Assembly: GCA_949128115.1 (NCBI GenBank)
Contig: OX421963.1
Coordinates: 55,671,306 to 55,735,305 of the forward strand
Direction of reading: 5' to 3'
DNA: 64,000 nt
DNA from: Anaspis maculata
Taxonomy: Eukaryota > Arthropoda > Insecta > Coleoptera > Scraptiidae
Shown here: positions 53,478 through 64,000 of the stretch, piece by piece
Position numbering within the stretch: position 1 is the first letter of the stretch
Layout: each line of letters begins with the position of its first letter
The notes under the pieces: model-generated
What the model was told of the DNA's origin: nothing
The model's database searches: none
What the model saw: the letters and a program-made list of their open reading frames with translations, nothing else
Position numbers and translations under genes: made by a program

Positions 53478-55620
53478 TTTTGTTTTGGAACATGTTATTT
53501 TGCCGTTTTTGAAGAATCACCCTAGTATTAATTTTGTGATCTTCATTTGACTGGTTGATATTTTTGGAAAACATTGAAGGTGTTGGCAGTTACCGTGAAA
53601 AATATCGCTGATCATTTCAAGTTTTTTGACTGATTTGAAGAGTCGAAAATTTCCTGTCGTAACAACCGGAACGCATGACAGATGCGTTGGCTTTCAATTG
53701 TTCTGCTTTAGATTCAAGTCAATTACAAAAACAAACAAACTGGCTGAAGTTTTGTATGTCAGTAGATCTAGCTATTCTTGTTCAGGAATGGATGGAACTC
53801 TATTCGGAATGACTAATTAGCCCCTGCTCTCGTTTTGAACAACAATTTTGATTTTCGAAGTTTTCCTGCAATAATTTTCCATTTGAATCGAATGGAAATG
53901 ATACTCTTGATCTTGAACCAAGCACAGGTGTGATGTTTTTTGGGGAATGACAGTGGTCGAGGTGACTACATTATTTCATTTAAAAAATGTTTAGTGCTTT
54001 CTTGGAATTTAGATACTTCAGCGTCAAACTAGATTATGGAATGGTAGTCGTCCATCATTTGTTCTAACATTCCGGATCGAAGGACCATAAATCATTTCCA
54101 ACACACTACGCACTATTACTAATAATTGCTTGACAACTGTGCGATGTTGAAAATTGATCTGGTTGGAAGTGTAGTATTTACCAAGTTCAAACCTATTGCT
54201 AAAGACAAGTTTCTTGAAAATTCGATCGACGACTGAGAAAAATCGTTTGGCGAAGATTGTTACTGACAGTAAGAAAAAGCAAGTGGACCAGAATATTGCT
54301 CAAAATAAAATTAGCTGTTCATATTCACGGCACACTAAAACATTTTTTTTCTGAGCGTATCGGTATATAGGTACCCAGTTCTCTGTTCTCTGTTTGTTGA
54401 ATACCTACCAAATGTATATTGTTTTTTTTCAATGTGCGGTTCTAACCAACGCAGCGCGTACAGGTCTACTCTCTATTCAAATAAATTGGAATGTGTCTAT
54501 ATTTACATGGGATTTTAATTGCTGTTGTGTGTTATCTTTGTTTGAACCATTAGCTCGATCAAGGTAGTCTTCGTCAGGAGCCTCGCAGTCTAGCTGGTTC
54601 TTGCATTATTCTGCGACCTGAATACCGACCTTGTTTGCAGTAATGCAACACGTGCTTACTATACTAGCTTTCCAAATACTTACGGTACTCTTTGGATGAG
54701 GATGATGATGATAATGATGCTGCTGAGGAACCGCATTTCCCATTTTAACATTCAACGAAATTATTATGCGGTCCTTTCCTTTGATTTAGTGCAACATGTC
54801 TATCTTATGATCCAGTTAGAAACCTCAACTGATATAATGTTGTCGGTTCGTGTGTATGTGTCATGCACAAATCGAGTCTATGCGGAAACCGACTGACCTT
54901 TGCCGGATTTCTGCTTTTCAACATTGAGATGACTATCGTTTCGGTGTGTTTTTGGGTTGCTTCTTTCATTCCTTCACTTACCAAGGAGCTTTTGCAGCCT
55001 TTGATGCATGATTAGGCCGTTTTTTTTTTTCGGGTATTCATATGACAGGGCTGACTTTTTTTCTACAGGCATCTTGTGCTTATTTGCCTCCGTAACTTTG
55101 TGAAAACTTGAAAGTTAGCCACCTTCTAAAAAATTAATGTGCACTGTGACAGTACTGACATGAGCCACAGCTGCATTTGAATGTAAAATCAGCCAATCGG
55201 CCAATCTTCTTAGTTTGCCTGACTATCAAAGCACAAGGCTTTTTTGTCTACCTCCAGTAATACCTGCAATACCTCTAGGGTGTACTGACTGTACCTCTAG
55301 GGGTACACCCTGGAAGAGCTAGGAGTCACTATTCGACACAGCCTATGTATATCGGACAAGTGACTTTCACGTTGGGGGCACAAAATTAGGACGCTGTAAA
55401 TTGTCTAATACAGCGGTCTGATTGGTTGTAATAGAGCTGGTTTATACACCATTTCCATGGTGATCTTCCCCAAAATTAACTAATATTTCTTGCCCAAAAT
55501 CCCAAGAAACATCTCTAATACCTGTCGAATCAAGTTGGAATTTCTTGATAAGAGATACAATAATATTTCAATTAGATGGTTTGAACCGACCAGAAAAAAA
55601 TCCATATAATCTCTGCTTAA
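53478..55620. other. Unassigned sequence, probably intronic
   Basis: No gene is recognised. A GGATGAGGATGATGATGATAA run is found near 54694. CTCTAGGGTGTAC and GTACCTCTAGGGGTAC form a small tandem/inverted cluster near 55275-55308. Confidence 0.35.
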
Positions 55621-55622
55621 TA

Positions 55623-55968
55623 GGCCATCCACAATGATGTTAATGTTAACGTAATGTTATCCGGCAATGGTAATGTTAGCATTCAAAGCAATGAGTTCCA
55701 AATGGTGACGTTCACAATCATGTTAGTGGCAATGTAGAAGGAAAATCTTGAGGGATAGGACGGATCAATGGTCTCAAATTTCTTTTCTTTTCATTGATTC
55801 GTCCTCAACCTCAAGATTTTCCTTCTACATTAATCCAAACAAGGACAGAAATAAAACGACAAGTTAGTGGCAATGGTAAGCATTACCCATTGAAACTCGT
55901 TGCTTTGAAATGCTAACATTACCATTGCCAATAACATTACGTTAACATTAACATCATTGTGGACGGGC
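55623..55968. mobile_element. Palindromic MITE, TA-flanked (GGCCATCCACAATGATG ends)
   Basis: The ends GGCCATCCACAATGATG and CATCATTGTGGACGGGC are flanked by TA (55621-55622 and 55969-55970). The arms continue through TTAATGTTAACGTAATG and TAATGTTAGCATT to an inner GGAAAATCTTGAGG / CCTCAAGATTTTCC pair. Confidence 0.85.
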
Positions 55969-56177
55969 TATAAGGCGACGGTTGTAAGAATCAATTAGTG
56001 TATTACGGGTTGCTTTTTCTAGAAGTGCTTCGCGGCTGTATTTATGAGCAGATTTTTTTAAATTTCTAGAAAAGGATTAAAGGAATGTCAGGCCATATAC
56101 CGGATTTTTCTCTCCAAAATATCTTGACTAGATGACAGTTTTTGCAAAAAATCTAATATTGTAAAATCAAATGTATA

Positions 56178-56522
56178 ACGTATGGTCCAAAAGTTTTGGG
56201 AAATTGTTTAAAGCTAATAACTTTTTCTGAAAGTCTTTTTTTTCAACTTGATATTGCAAGAACTAACATCATATATAACAATAACAAATTCATATTCAAC
56301 ATATTGATAATGGACATTATCTTCGATGGTTTTGTCCAGAGAATGATGGCAGAAGAGAACTGAGAGCCATCAAAGATGATGGCCCATCTTCAATATGTTT
56401 GATATGAATTTGGTATTGTCATAAATGATGTTAGTTTTTGCAATATCAAGTTAAAAAATTAAAACTATCCAAAAAAAGTTATTAGCTTTTGAAAAATTTC
56501 CCAAAACTCTCGGACCATACGT
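56178..56522. mobile_element. Foldback MITE, ACGTATGGTCC family, short copy
   Basis: The ends ACGTATGGTCCAAAAGTTTT and the complement finishing GACCATACGT are flanked by TA (56176-56177 and 56523-56524). It is a shorter relative of 43877-44449, lacking its middle part. Confidence 0.85.
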
Positions 56523-56524
56523 TA

Positions 56525-59100
56525 GCTCAGAAACTCTTTGGATGCATTATGGTATGTTATACCCACAATGAGAATATGAGCAACTATTTTAATTTGGTAC
56601 TGTTCAGTAAGCTTCTTGCAAAAACTGAAAATGCAAATCGAATTTTGGATTAATCTGACTAATAGCCGGATATTTCTTGTACATGGAAAGTACATGTTAC
56701 CAAAATCTTTAGAAAATGCGTGCATAAATAAAGCCCTGAGGTACAGTGGGGACAAAAGAATGGATACGCCTAGTCATCTTGTCAGTTTTTGAATCCAAAT
56801 CACAGCCATACAATTATGATTTGGGGAGATAAGCTGCTCCCAAAGTACGAAGAGGACATCCTTGGAACAGTAGAAGAAAGCAGCTTTCTCAGATCTTATT
56901 CGCGAAGTGTGCAATGTAACAATTGTGGACGCGAGAGGATGGCGAAGTCTAGCTACTGAAGCTGTTTTACTTAACCATCAACCGCGCCGTAAACATGAAA
57001 CAAAAGAACAATGCAAAGCAGCGCAGCAAAAACAAACTTAATGTTCGAAAATTTGGCTTTTCCTTTTTTTTTCTTTTTATTCGTTAATTCAACGTTGGCC
57101 TATTTTCGCAACGAGGCCGAACACCGACGCTGGTGAATGCTTTCCTCCAATATGCCGGAAATTTTGCCGAACCCCTGTGTGTTTCAACACAGGGTAGGGA
57201 TTTTCAACGACCACCAACATCGTATGGGGTCGGCACCATCGTTCGTATTTTACGTACTATGCGAGACACGCGAGACAGAGAGTTTGGAAATGCCAACGGG
57301 CTCAAACCAAAGTGTATCCTTGTAGCTTCCGAAAGAGACCTGAATGGTAAATTTCTGTCGAGGAATAAGCCCACAGCGATTGATTTCGCAACGCCTCATT
57401 TCACCAATATAACTCTGTCCTTAACAAATCAAATATGCAAAATTAAATAACCTGAATAAATAATTATGTATTTCTAAAATATTTCAGTGAACTTGGGCGT
57501 TAGCCTTTTCTTAAAATACTGGCTCAATATTTCCCTCGTGGGTTAACTCTAAAGCTGGGTTTAGTCAACACTGCACTAATCCTATATGGATGCCGCTTTA
57601 TTTAGTCGTGAGTTTAATTTTAATCGCAAGCGCAACATCGCTTATTGGCTCTCGTGCGCATGAGAGCTAATGAGAGATGCTATTCTTACGACTTTAACAA
57701 AAATTGAAGCTAAATCAGGGTAACTAAACCCACCTTAACCCTAATCAGCGATGGAAATACTGGGCCTCAGTGCCTTACCCAATGACGTAGTTGTGTAATT
57801 GTGCTTGTGCATTTATCTTGTACATTATATTCTTGGATTTTGAAATGCAACAAGTAGTATTTCTCGGTTGGAAACAACACAATAAGGAGAGTTGATATTA
57901 AAATTCTTTCATGCTCATTTCTTGGAAATACCTGTATGACTTTGCATAGCAGACCAGAGTAGGGCGCTGAATGATTGTAAGTAGGTATTATGTATACTTC
58001 GCAAGGTCGTTTAAATGAAAATGTCACCCGCGTATCCCCGCAAATAATAATATTACTTAAATCATCAAGACATTCTTGAATCGTTACGCAATTTCTTACT
58101 CATTCATATCTCTTGGGTGTGTACGCGCTTGAATGACTTATTTAAAATTGATTATTCTGCTAATATAGTTTACTGAAAATCCGAAGCAATACATGGTAGT
58201 CGAGTTATGATTCATACACTTTTTTTTAGTTACAATGTAAATACACATTTTTACATAGAACTCTCGCCGTTTTTCTTATTGTTGGTGTATTCGTTAATCA
58301 TGGTTTTATTTTTTCAGGTCAGAACTGGGTCAAAATCTGAACAACCTAAGTAATAACTTCATTCTGGTAACGTTCTGTCTCATCACTGAATAGAAATTCA
58401 GCAGACGTCACAATTCATTCATCCGGAAAGTGGTGCTTACAACGAACACACCACGCTAGCCGTTATCAAATAACAATCCATCGATTCGCGATGGATATGC
58501 TTAGTTTTTTAATGCTGTCAGTATTACGTTTATTGTTCAAAGATTAACTGTAAAAAGATTATCTGTTTGCTGGATCCTTGCATTTGAGATAAGGGAGAAA
58601 TAATCAAATTTTCTGAAAGATTGAGGGATTGACACAAAGTTAGAAGTTCTTAAGAGCAAAAACCAGTGAGTAGGCAACCCAGTTATACAATTTTACAGGT
58701 TTTTTGCGGTTATCTTAAAGATGCAGATGATATACCGTATGATCAAAAACTTTTTTACTCCAGAGTGCTATGATTTTTTTTTTGTTGCCTTTTTCAGCTA
58801 TTTTGGGAGTTACTGCAATCAACTCCAAAGTGACATCTGCATTTTGATTACCGTCTTGGCATTCTGCTCGTATGCACACTGTAGTGTATCGTACTTACGA
58901 TGGATCACCTAAAATTGTGTGCCTAACTTATGGACATGTTACGTCTGACGGTATTTGTACTTTCTGGATTGAAAGCATCCATAGTGACACTGACAATAAT
59001 TAATTTACTCAGTCATTATATCCAACTTTTGATAAATAAAATAATAATTTTACAGCACTACATATATGCTTTTCAGCGCACTTTCCCGAAAAATGGGAAA
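56525..59100. other. Unassigned sequence, probably intronic
   Basis: TACAGTGGGGACAAAAGAAT at 56742-56761 looks like a Tc1-type terminus but no matching end was found. Short frames (for example 57133-57450) are not recognised. Confidence 0.3.
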
Positions 59101-60060
59101 AAGGCGCTTTTAGCTTCACTTTGTCCGTCCGTCCGTCCGTACCCGGGATAACTCCTCGGTCAAGAAAGGTATCGATATGGTGTAAACGCTGATCAATAGT
59201 ACATAAGTCCAGGATGTCAAGTTGACTTTCGGTTTTTTGTTATTCTGCCGCCATCTTTGATCCGCCATTTTGAATTTCTCTACAAGTGACCGGATTAAAA
59301 TGAAATTTGCAGGCAATGTAAACCACATCAAGATCTATCCAATTTTCGACAATTGATGCCCCGCCGCCATCTTGTATTCTCACTATTGAACATGTTTCGA
59401 AGTGATAGAACTAGGAGAATTATGCCTCAACGAAAAGAGATATCGATGTGGTGCAAACGCCATTTAAATGCGTACGTGTCCACCATATAAAGTTGACCAA
59501 TGATTTTGTCATTTGGCTGCCATCTTTGATCCGCCATTTTGAATTTCCCTGAAAGTGGTCTGATTCGAGTGAAATTTGCAGGCGATGTGAACTTCAATTA
59601 GATACATCCAATTTTTGACAATTGATGCCCCATAACCATCTTGTATTCTCCATATTAAACATGTATCAAAATGATAAAACTAGGAGAATTATGCCTCAAC
59701 GAAAAGAGATATCGATGTGGTGCAAATGCCAATCAAATGCGTACGTGTTCACCATAATACATTTGACCTTTGACCAATGATTTTTGTCACTTGGCCGCCA
59801 TCTTTGATCCGCCATTTTGAATTTCTCTTAAAGTTGTCCGATTTGAGCGAAATTCACAGGCAATGTGAACTTTATCAAAATACATCCGTTTTTGGACAAA
59901 TGATGCTCTGCCGCCATCTTGGCCGCCATATTTAAATTTCTTATCACCTAATGATTTTCATGGAGCTCTGGACTTACTTTCGTATGATCATTCTTATTCT
60001 CCTGCCAAACTCCAACATTCTGCCGCCATCTTGGCCGCCATATTGAAATTTCTGCCCAAG
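59100..60060. repeat. GTCC microsatellite followed by ~250-bp tandem units
   Basis: After (GTCC)n at about 59121-59141, three units (about 59160, 59425 and 59697) each hold a GATATCGATGTGGTGCAAA-like start, GCCGCCATCTTTGATCCGCC, ATTTTGAATTTC, a GAAATTTGCAGGC block and a GCCGCCATCTTGTATTCTC block. A partial unit follows to about 60060. Confidence 0.78.
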
Positions 60061-60361
60061 TAACGGTAAAACCCTAATTAACATCTTGCGTTCACTAATC
60101 CTTCAAAAGGAAGTGCGCTACTAGTACAGGAAAAATAGTAAAGAAATCGGCGAAACCTCGGAAAAAATATGGACGTCCTGAAAATTTGATATTTTGTTCA
60201 GAATTGAGTGCTGTACAACATATCCAAAATCGCCAAAAATCACACTTGGGAGTTTTGAGTTATTGGAGGGGGAGTAAAAAATTGCTGGTAAAAATGGAGG
60301 GGATGGAACCCATTTCAACCCATTGGATGCGAATACATTATAGTTCGACGTATCATATCCC

Positions 60362-61315
60362 ATAGACCGAAGAAGTGTGACGTCACAACATGGCAACATG
60401 GCCGGCGGTTGACATTTTCTGGAGGCCAACGTCAAACGTGACATGACCGTGGGATGCACGGCACGTGGCATGCACTTGACGTTTCTCTGTTTGTGTTTGT
60501 CATGTGTTTGTCAAATTTTTGCGAAGGTAAATAACGGAAATGGATATAACAAAAAAGATTCATATTTTGGGCTATATCAGGTGGAGGAAATCAAACTATA
60601 TTGCTATCAACTAAAAACTGCTAACTATAAACTGCGATCCATTGGTCTTTGCCTCTGAGCATCTCATGAACGAGATTGTCGACGGCGATTCTCCTGCCCA
60701 GTTTTTCTTCGAGGTCTTCTCGCTGCCTTGATGGACCGTTACAATGAAAACGAGCGTGTTCCGCGTTGTCCTGGCGCTGAGGCTTTTGAGGCTCCCCAGT
60801 ATTTCTTTAATCCAACTTTGAACCAAGGCGTTCCACTGCCGTTGCCACTGCTCGACGAACTGCTCTCTGGCCTTGTTTCTGCTTTCTGGTTTGCTGGTGG
60901 GCACTCCTAGGCTTGTTTCCTCTAATCGCAAGCATCAGGGCGAAGGGTGGGATACCCGAGAGCGCTCGTGCTGCATCATGCGGAACCGTTCTGTAGGCAC
61001 TGGTGATTCTGAGTGCAGCTTTGCGCAGCTCTCTGTCAATGAGTTGGGCTATGTCTGGCCTTTTTGCAACCAAGTCCGCCTGTATGCTCCCTCTGGCCTG
61101 TATGACGCTGGCTGTCTCTTAGGCTGGCAATTTCAGCAATGCTCACTGCCATTTTGCACTGACTTTTGTGACTTTTGTTGTGAACCTCCAGAAAATGTCA
61201 TGCCAAACACAACCAAACATAGAAACGTCACGTTCATCATGTGACGTTGGCCTCCAGAAAATGTCAACCGCCGGCCATGTTGCCATGTTGTGACGTCATC
61301 ACTTCTCCGGTCTAT
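60362..61315. mobile_element. TIR element carrying a LINE fragment, nested in the foldback
   Basis: The ends AGACCGAAGAAGTGTGACGT and the complement finishing CACTTCTCCGGTCT hold a pair of ~75-bp arms, including TGGCCGGCGGTTGACATTTT and its complement. The weaker GACGTTTCTCTGTTTGTGTT pairing continues inward. AT borders both sides, and the intact opposite arm near 62500 has only one. The interior carries LINE reverse-transcriptase sequence on the minus strand. Confidence 0.8.
60607..61073 (-). pseudogene. R1-like LINE ORF2 C-terminal fragment
   Basis: Minus strand, three frames in turn. ALRITSAYRTVPHDAARALS with GIPPFAL (about 61020-60940) is the conserved post-RT segment of R1-group LINE proteins. 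REQFVEQWQRQWNALVQ (about 60875-60825) is the next conserved block. After a deletion, DNAEHARFHCNG and NLVHEMLRGKDQW lead to a stop at 60607. This is the end of the ORF2 reading, with two frameshifts and a gap in the cysteine-histidine region. It lies between the arms of the 60362-61315 TIR element and cannot encode a working RT. Confidence 0.75.
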
Positions 61316-62730
61316 TGATACCATTTTGGCACAAAAAGTGTCCATGACTGTTGAAGGGGAGTAGTGGGGGGGCGAAGCTCTGCTGGGTGGTCCATTTTGT
61401 TTTTATGGCCATGGAAAACCGATCACGACAAGTTTGGTATCTTTTCCGACTGAATTCAATCTCCTGAACTCGTATCCCATGTGCAAATTCGGATGAAAAC
61501 AAGATTGAACAAGTTGAATTGAGAAAACTTGTTTTTTTTTGACAATTTTGACGAATTTTTTTTGTACTGTTGGAGGTGTTAATTCTTAGAAAATTTTCAG
61601 GGACCAATAAATTGAAGTGTATTCCCCACAAAAATCATCCACTCGATGTATAATTTTATTTCTCGAGTTTAAAAAACCGATTTGAACTTGAGCCGCCGCG
61701 GCGCGTCGTCTACTACTGACCAGAACACTACAGCATGCACCTTTAAATGAAAACACCTCAAACTATTGGAGAAATAACAACTCATCTTCGAAAACTGGAT
61801 GATTTGTGCAGAACTGAATTCCCTATACCATGAATAAAATCGCCATGAATCGCAATGCAAGATTTTGAGTTATTCGAGGAAGAGTATAACACTTTGACAG
61901 GATTCATACTCTATGAACTGTTACCTCTCCCCTTGAATAACTCAAAACCCTGCAGTGCGATTCATGGCGATTTTGTTCATGTTATAGGGAATTCAATTCT
62001 CCACAGATCCTTCAATTTTCGAAGATCAGTTCTAATTTCTTCAATAGTTTGAGGTGTTTTCATTCGAAGGTGCATGCTGTAGTGTTCTGGTCAGTAGTAG
62101 ACGACGCGCCGCGCCGGCTCAAGTTCAAATCGATTTTTTAAACTCGAGAAACAAAACTATACTTCGAATGGATGATTTTTGTGGAGAATACACTTCAATT
62201 CAATGGTCCCTGAAAATTTTCTGGAAATGAACACCTCCAACAGTACAAAAGAAATTCGTCAAAATTGTTGAAGAAAAAACAAGTTTTCTCAAGTTAACTT
62301 GTTCAAACTTGTTTTCATCCGAATTTGCACATCGGATACGAGTTCAGGAGATTGAATTTAGTCGGAAAAGATACCAAACTTGTCGTGATCGGTTCTACAT
62401 GGCCATAAAAACAAAATGGACCACCTAGCACAGCTTCGCCCCCCCACTACTCCCCTTCAACAATGATGGACACTTTTTGTGCCAAAATGGTATCAATGGG
62501 ATATGATACGTCGAACTATAATGTATTCGCATCCAATGGGTTGACGGGTTCCATCCCCTCCATTTTTACCAGCAATTTTTTACTCCCCCTCCAATAACTC
62601 AAAACCCCCAAGTGTGATTTTTGGCGATTTTGGATATGTTGTAGAGCACTTAATTCTGAACAAAATATCAAATTTTCAGGACGTCCATATTTTTTCCGAG
62701 GTTGAAATCTATCTTTCTTGTACTATACTG

Positions 62731-64000
62731 AGCCTCATGCCCATGAGGCATGTTCACTTGTTATATTGCATAGCACTCTAGAGTCAAAAAGTTTTTGATC
62801 ATACACTACAAGCTCAATTTTACGCCGCATAGGCCATAGGGACATAATATTATACTTCTTAAAATTGTGGCATCACTTTTGTGAAGAAATGTTTTTGCAG
62901 ACAGGGTGTCCGGTGTTTAATCGCGGAAACTTTGGCAGTCGATTGAGCATCAAAAAATAAGTAGATTATCGTATGGAATACACCGATAGGTGAGGTGTAT
63001 TATTGCTACATCCGGGATTTAAACTGGCGCCTCGGCCATAATGATACTTTCTCGACCTTGGTATATAAAGTATACTATTTTAATATTATTAATAATGAAA
63101 AAAAGACTAGCTGTTCCGAAAGATTTCCTGTTCCGAACCTATACCAAGACTACTGATTTTCCGGTGGATAAATGATATGCACCTAGACGTTTGTAATTTT
63201 CACATGAACAACTCCAAGTCCTCTAATTACACCATTATTATCCTGTTGTATAAATTTTGTAGGCGGAAACTTTGTTTTTATAGAAGTCGCAGCCGCAGAC
63301 TGCGGCTCAACATCTCCCCATTCACAAGGTGTTAAGTTTATTTTTACAGATAGCTGATCTTTAATTAAACGAATTCGCAAAGGAAGTCTGTCAGAATACC
63401 TTTTGCAAATAGCAGTGTTGTTCGCATACAGAAGGCGTATTTTATAAACAGGTAGAGTTCGTTGATACCTATGAAAAATCGAATTTTTCGGGAAAAGGCA
63501 AAAATTAATGTGATGAACTGATTAGTTGGTGCTTCGCAAAACAGTGCACTATAGCTAGTTGTAGTGGACGTGGTACAACCGAAACCGAAATAGGGAATAT
63601 AAGTTGCAAATGAAGATAAAGGCAAACCACTTGGCAGGGTTACAACTGAGTCCTAAATAAACGATTTGATCCGCAGTGCTTTTCTTTTCGTCCCTTAGGG
63701 GATTTGAATAGCGCCCCTTTTTCAAAATGGTGGATATTATCTAGGGGCAGAAGGTATCGAATAGCCTGTTGATGTCCAGCTTAGTAGAAATATATGGGGC
63801 TATGTCTCAATCGGTTTCTGGGACATCAAACTCTTATAAAAAAAAAATGATGGAACATTGCCATCTACCGCAGGCAAATTTGATGGAGGCGCCAAAAGGA
63901 ATTTAGTACTGTCATAAGAAAATTGCTGTAACATTTTTATTTTTCAACGGATTTTAACACAAAACATTCCATTTTGTGAAAAAGTGGATTCTTCTTGTTA
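62731..64000. other. Unassigned right edge
   Basis: No gene is recognised. TGGAATACACCGATAGGTGA near 62974 is shared with 47108. ACAGGGTGTCCGGTGTTTAA near 62902 is a stray repeat terminus. Confidence 0.3.

Larger units (their letters stand above)
60122..62730. repeat. Large foldback element (about 1.65 kb without insert)
   Basis: Left arm 60122-60361 plus 61316-61885 and right arm about 61900-62730 are inverted copies. Examples are ATATGGACGTCCTGAAAATT (60168) with its complement near 62680, GGACACTTTTTGTGCCAAAA (62468) with its complement near 61328, and the GACGACGCGCC / GGCGCGTCGTC pair at 62100 and 61697. The centre is near 61890. The left arm is split by a 0.95-kb TIR element. No element-encoded transposase is visible. 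Confidence 0.88.

Noticed and set aside
56742..56761. Tc1-type terminus TACAGTGGGGACAAAAGAAT
   Set aside because: No matching inverted end or transposase fragment was found nearby.
57133..57450. 105-codon frame
   Set aside because: No domain and no similarity to the expected ZIP11 exons; probably chance.
45100..64000. Remaining SLC39A11 exons
   Set aside because: I looked for the block following SATFESAR and for later membrane segments and saw none; they may lie past 64000 or be too short to see by eye.

Overview
The window is eukaryotic, almost certainly insect, genomic DNA. It has spliced genes with GT-AG introns, a gypsy-type LTR retrotransposon primed by tRNA-Leu, a CR1/Jockey-like LINE, Tc1/mariner, piggyBac and hAT remnants, and many TA-flanked foldback or long-TIR elements. 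AT-rich background and frequent GTAGGTACCTAC-like runs fit insects such as Hemiptera or Lepidoptera, but the sequence alone does not fix the species.

Two conserved host genes are visible, both on the + strand. (1) 27868-32793 is a complete four-exon homologue of BABAM1/MERIT40, the scaffold of the BRISC and BRCA1-A deubiquitinase complexes (306 aa). (2) 35261-45099 holds the first four recognisable exons of SLC39A11 (ZIP11, a zinc transporter of the GufA subfamily). Its remaining exons were not found, so 45.1-64 kb is probably one long repeat-filled intron.

Region by region: 0.3-6.6 kb is a row of non-coding inverted-repeat elements. These are a foldback built from 12 tandem units, a TIR element, an internally deleted Tc1-like element, and a foldback with a tRNA-like pol III promoter in each arm. 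7.2-20.2 kb is a stack of insertions. A young gypsy element (510-bp LTRs, TTAT target duplication, gag, protease and RT-RNaseH-integrase) has its 5' LTR split by a full-length LINE, and that LINE is interrupted by a piggyBac remnant (TTAA), a TA-flanked element in the ORF2 EN/RT linker, and a second TA-flanked element near the end of ORF2. Removing each insert with one copy of its target duplication rejoins the host sequence. 20.6-25.6 kb has more foldbacks, a second broken gypsy copy and a hAT MITE. 25.7-27.2 kb has tandem repeats and a probable LINE tail.

BABAM1 introns 1 and 3 and the SLC39A11 introns carry long inverted repeats, in one place nested several layers deep. The last 20 kb contains further foldbacks. 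One is a 2.6-kb palindrome that received another TIR element, and that element carries the C-terminal end of an R1-like LINE reverse transcriptase gene.

The window illustrates repeat-on-repeat growth of introns and intergenic DNA around two conserved genes. No CRISPR array, rRNA, bacterial operon or complete new enzyme system was seen. The most unusual items are the tRNA-like sequences inside foldback arms, the foldback of tandem units, the LINE-carrying TIR element, the two -1 frame steps in the gypsy coding region, and a 66-nt intron in SLC39A11 that is open in frame.
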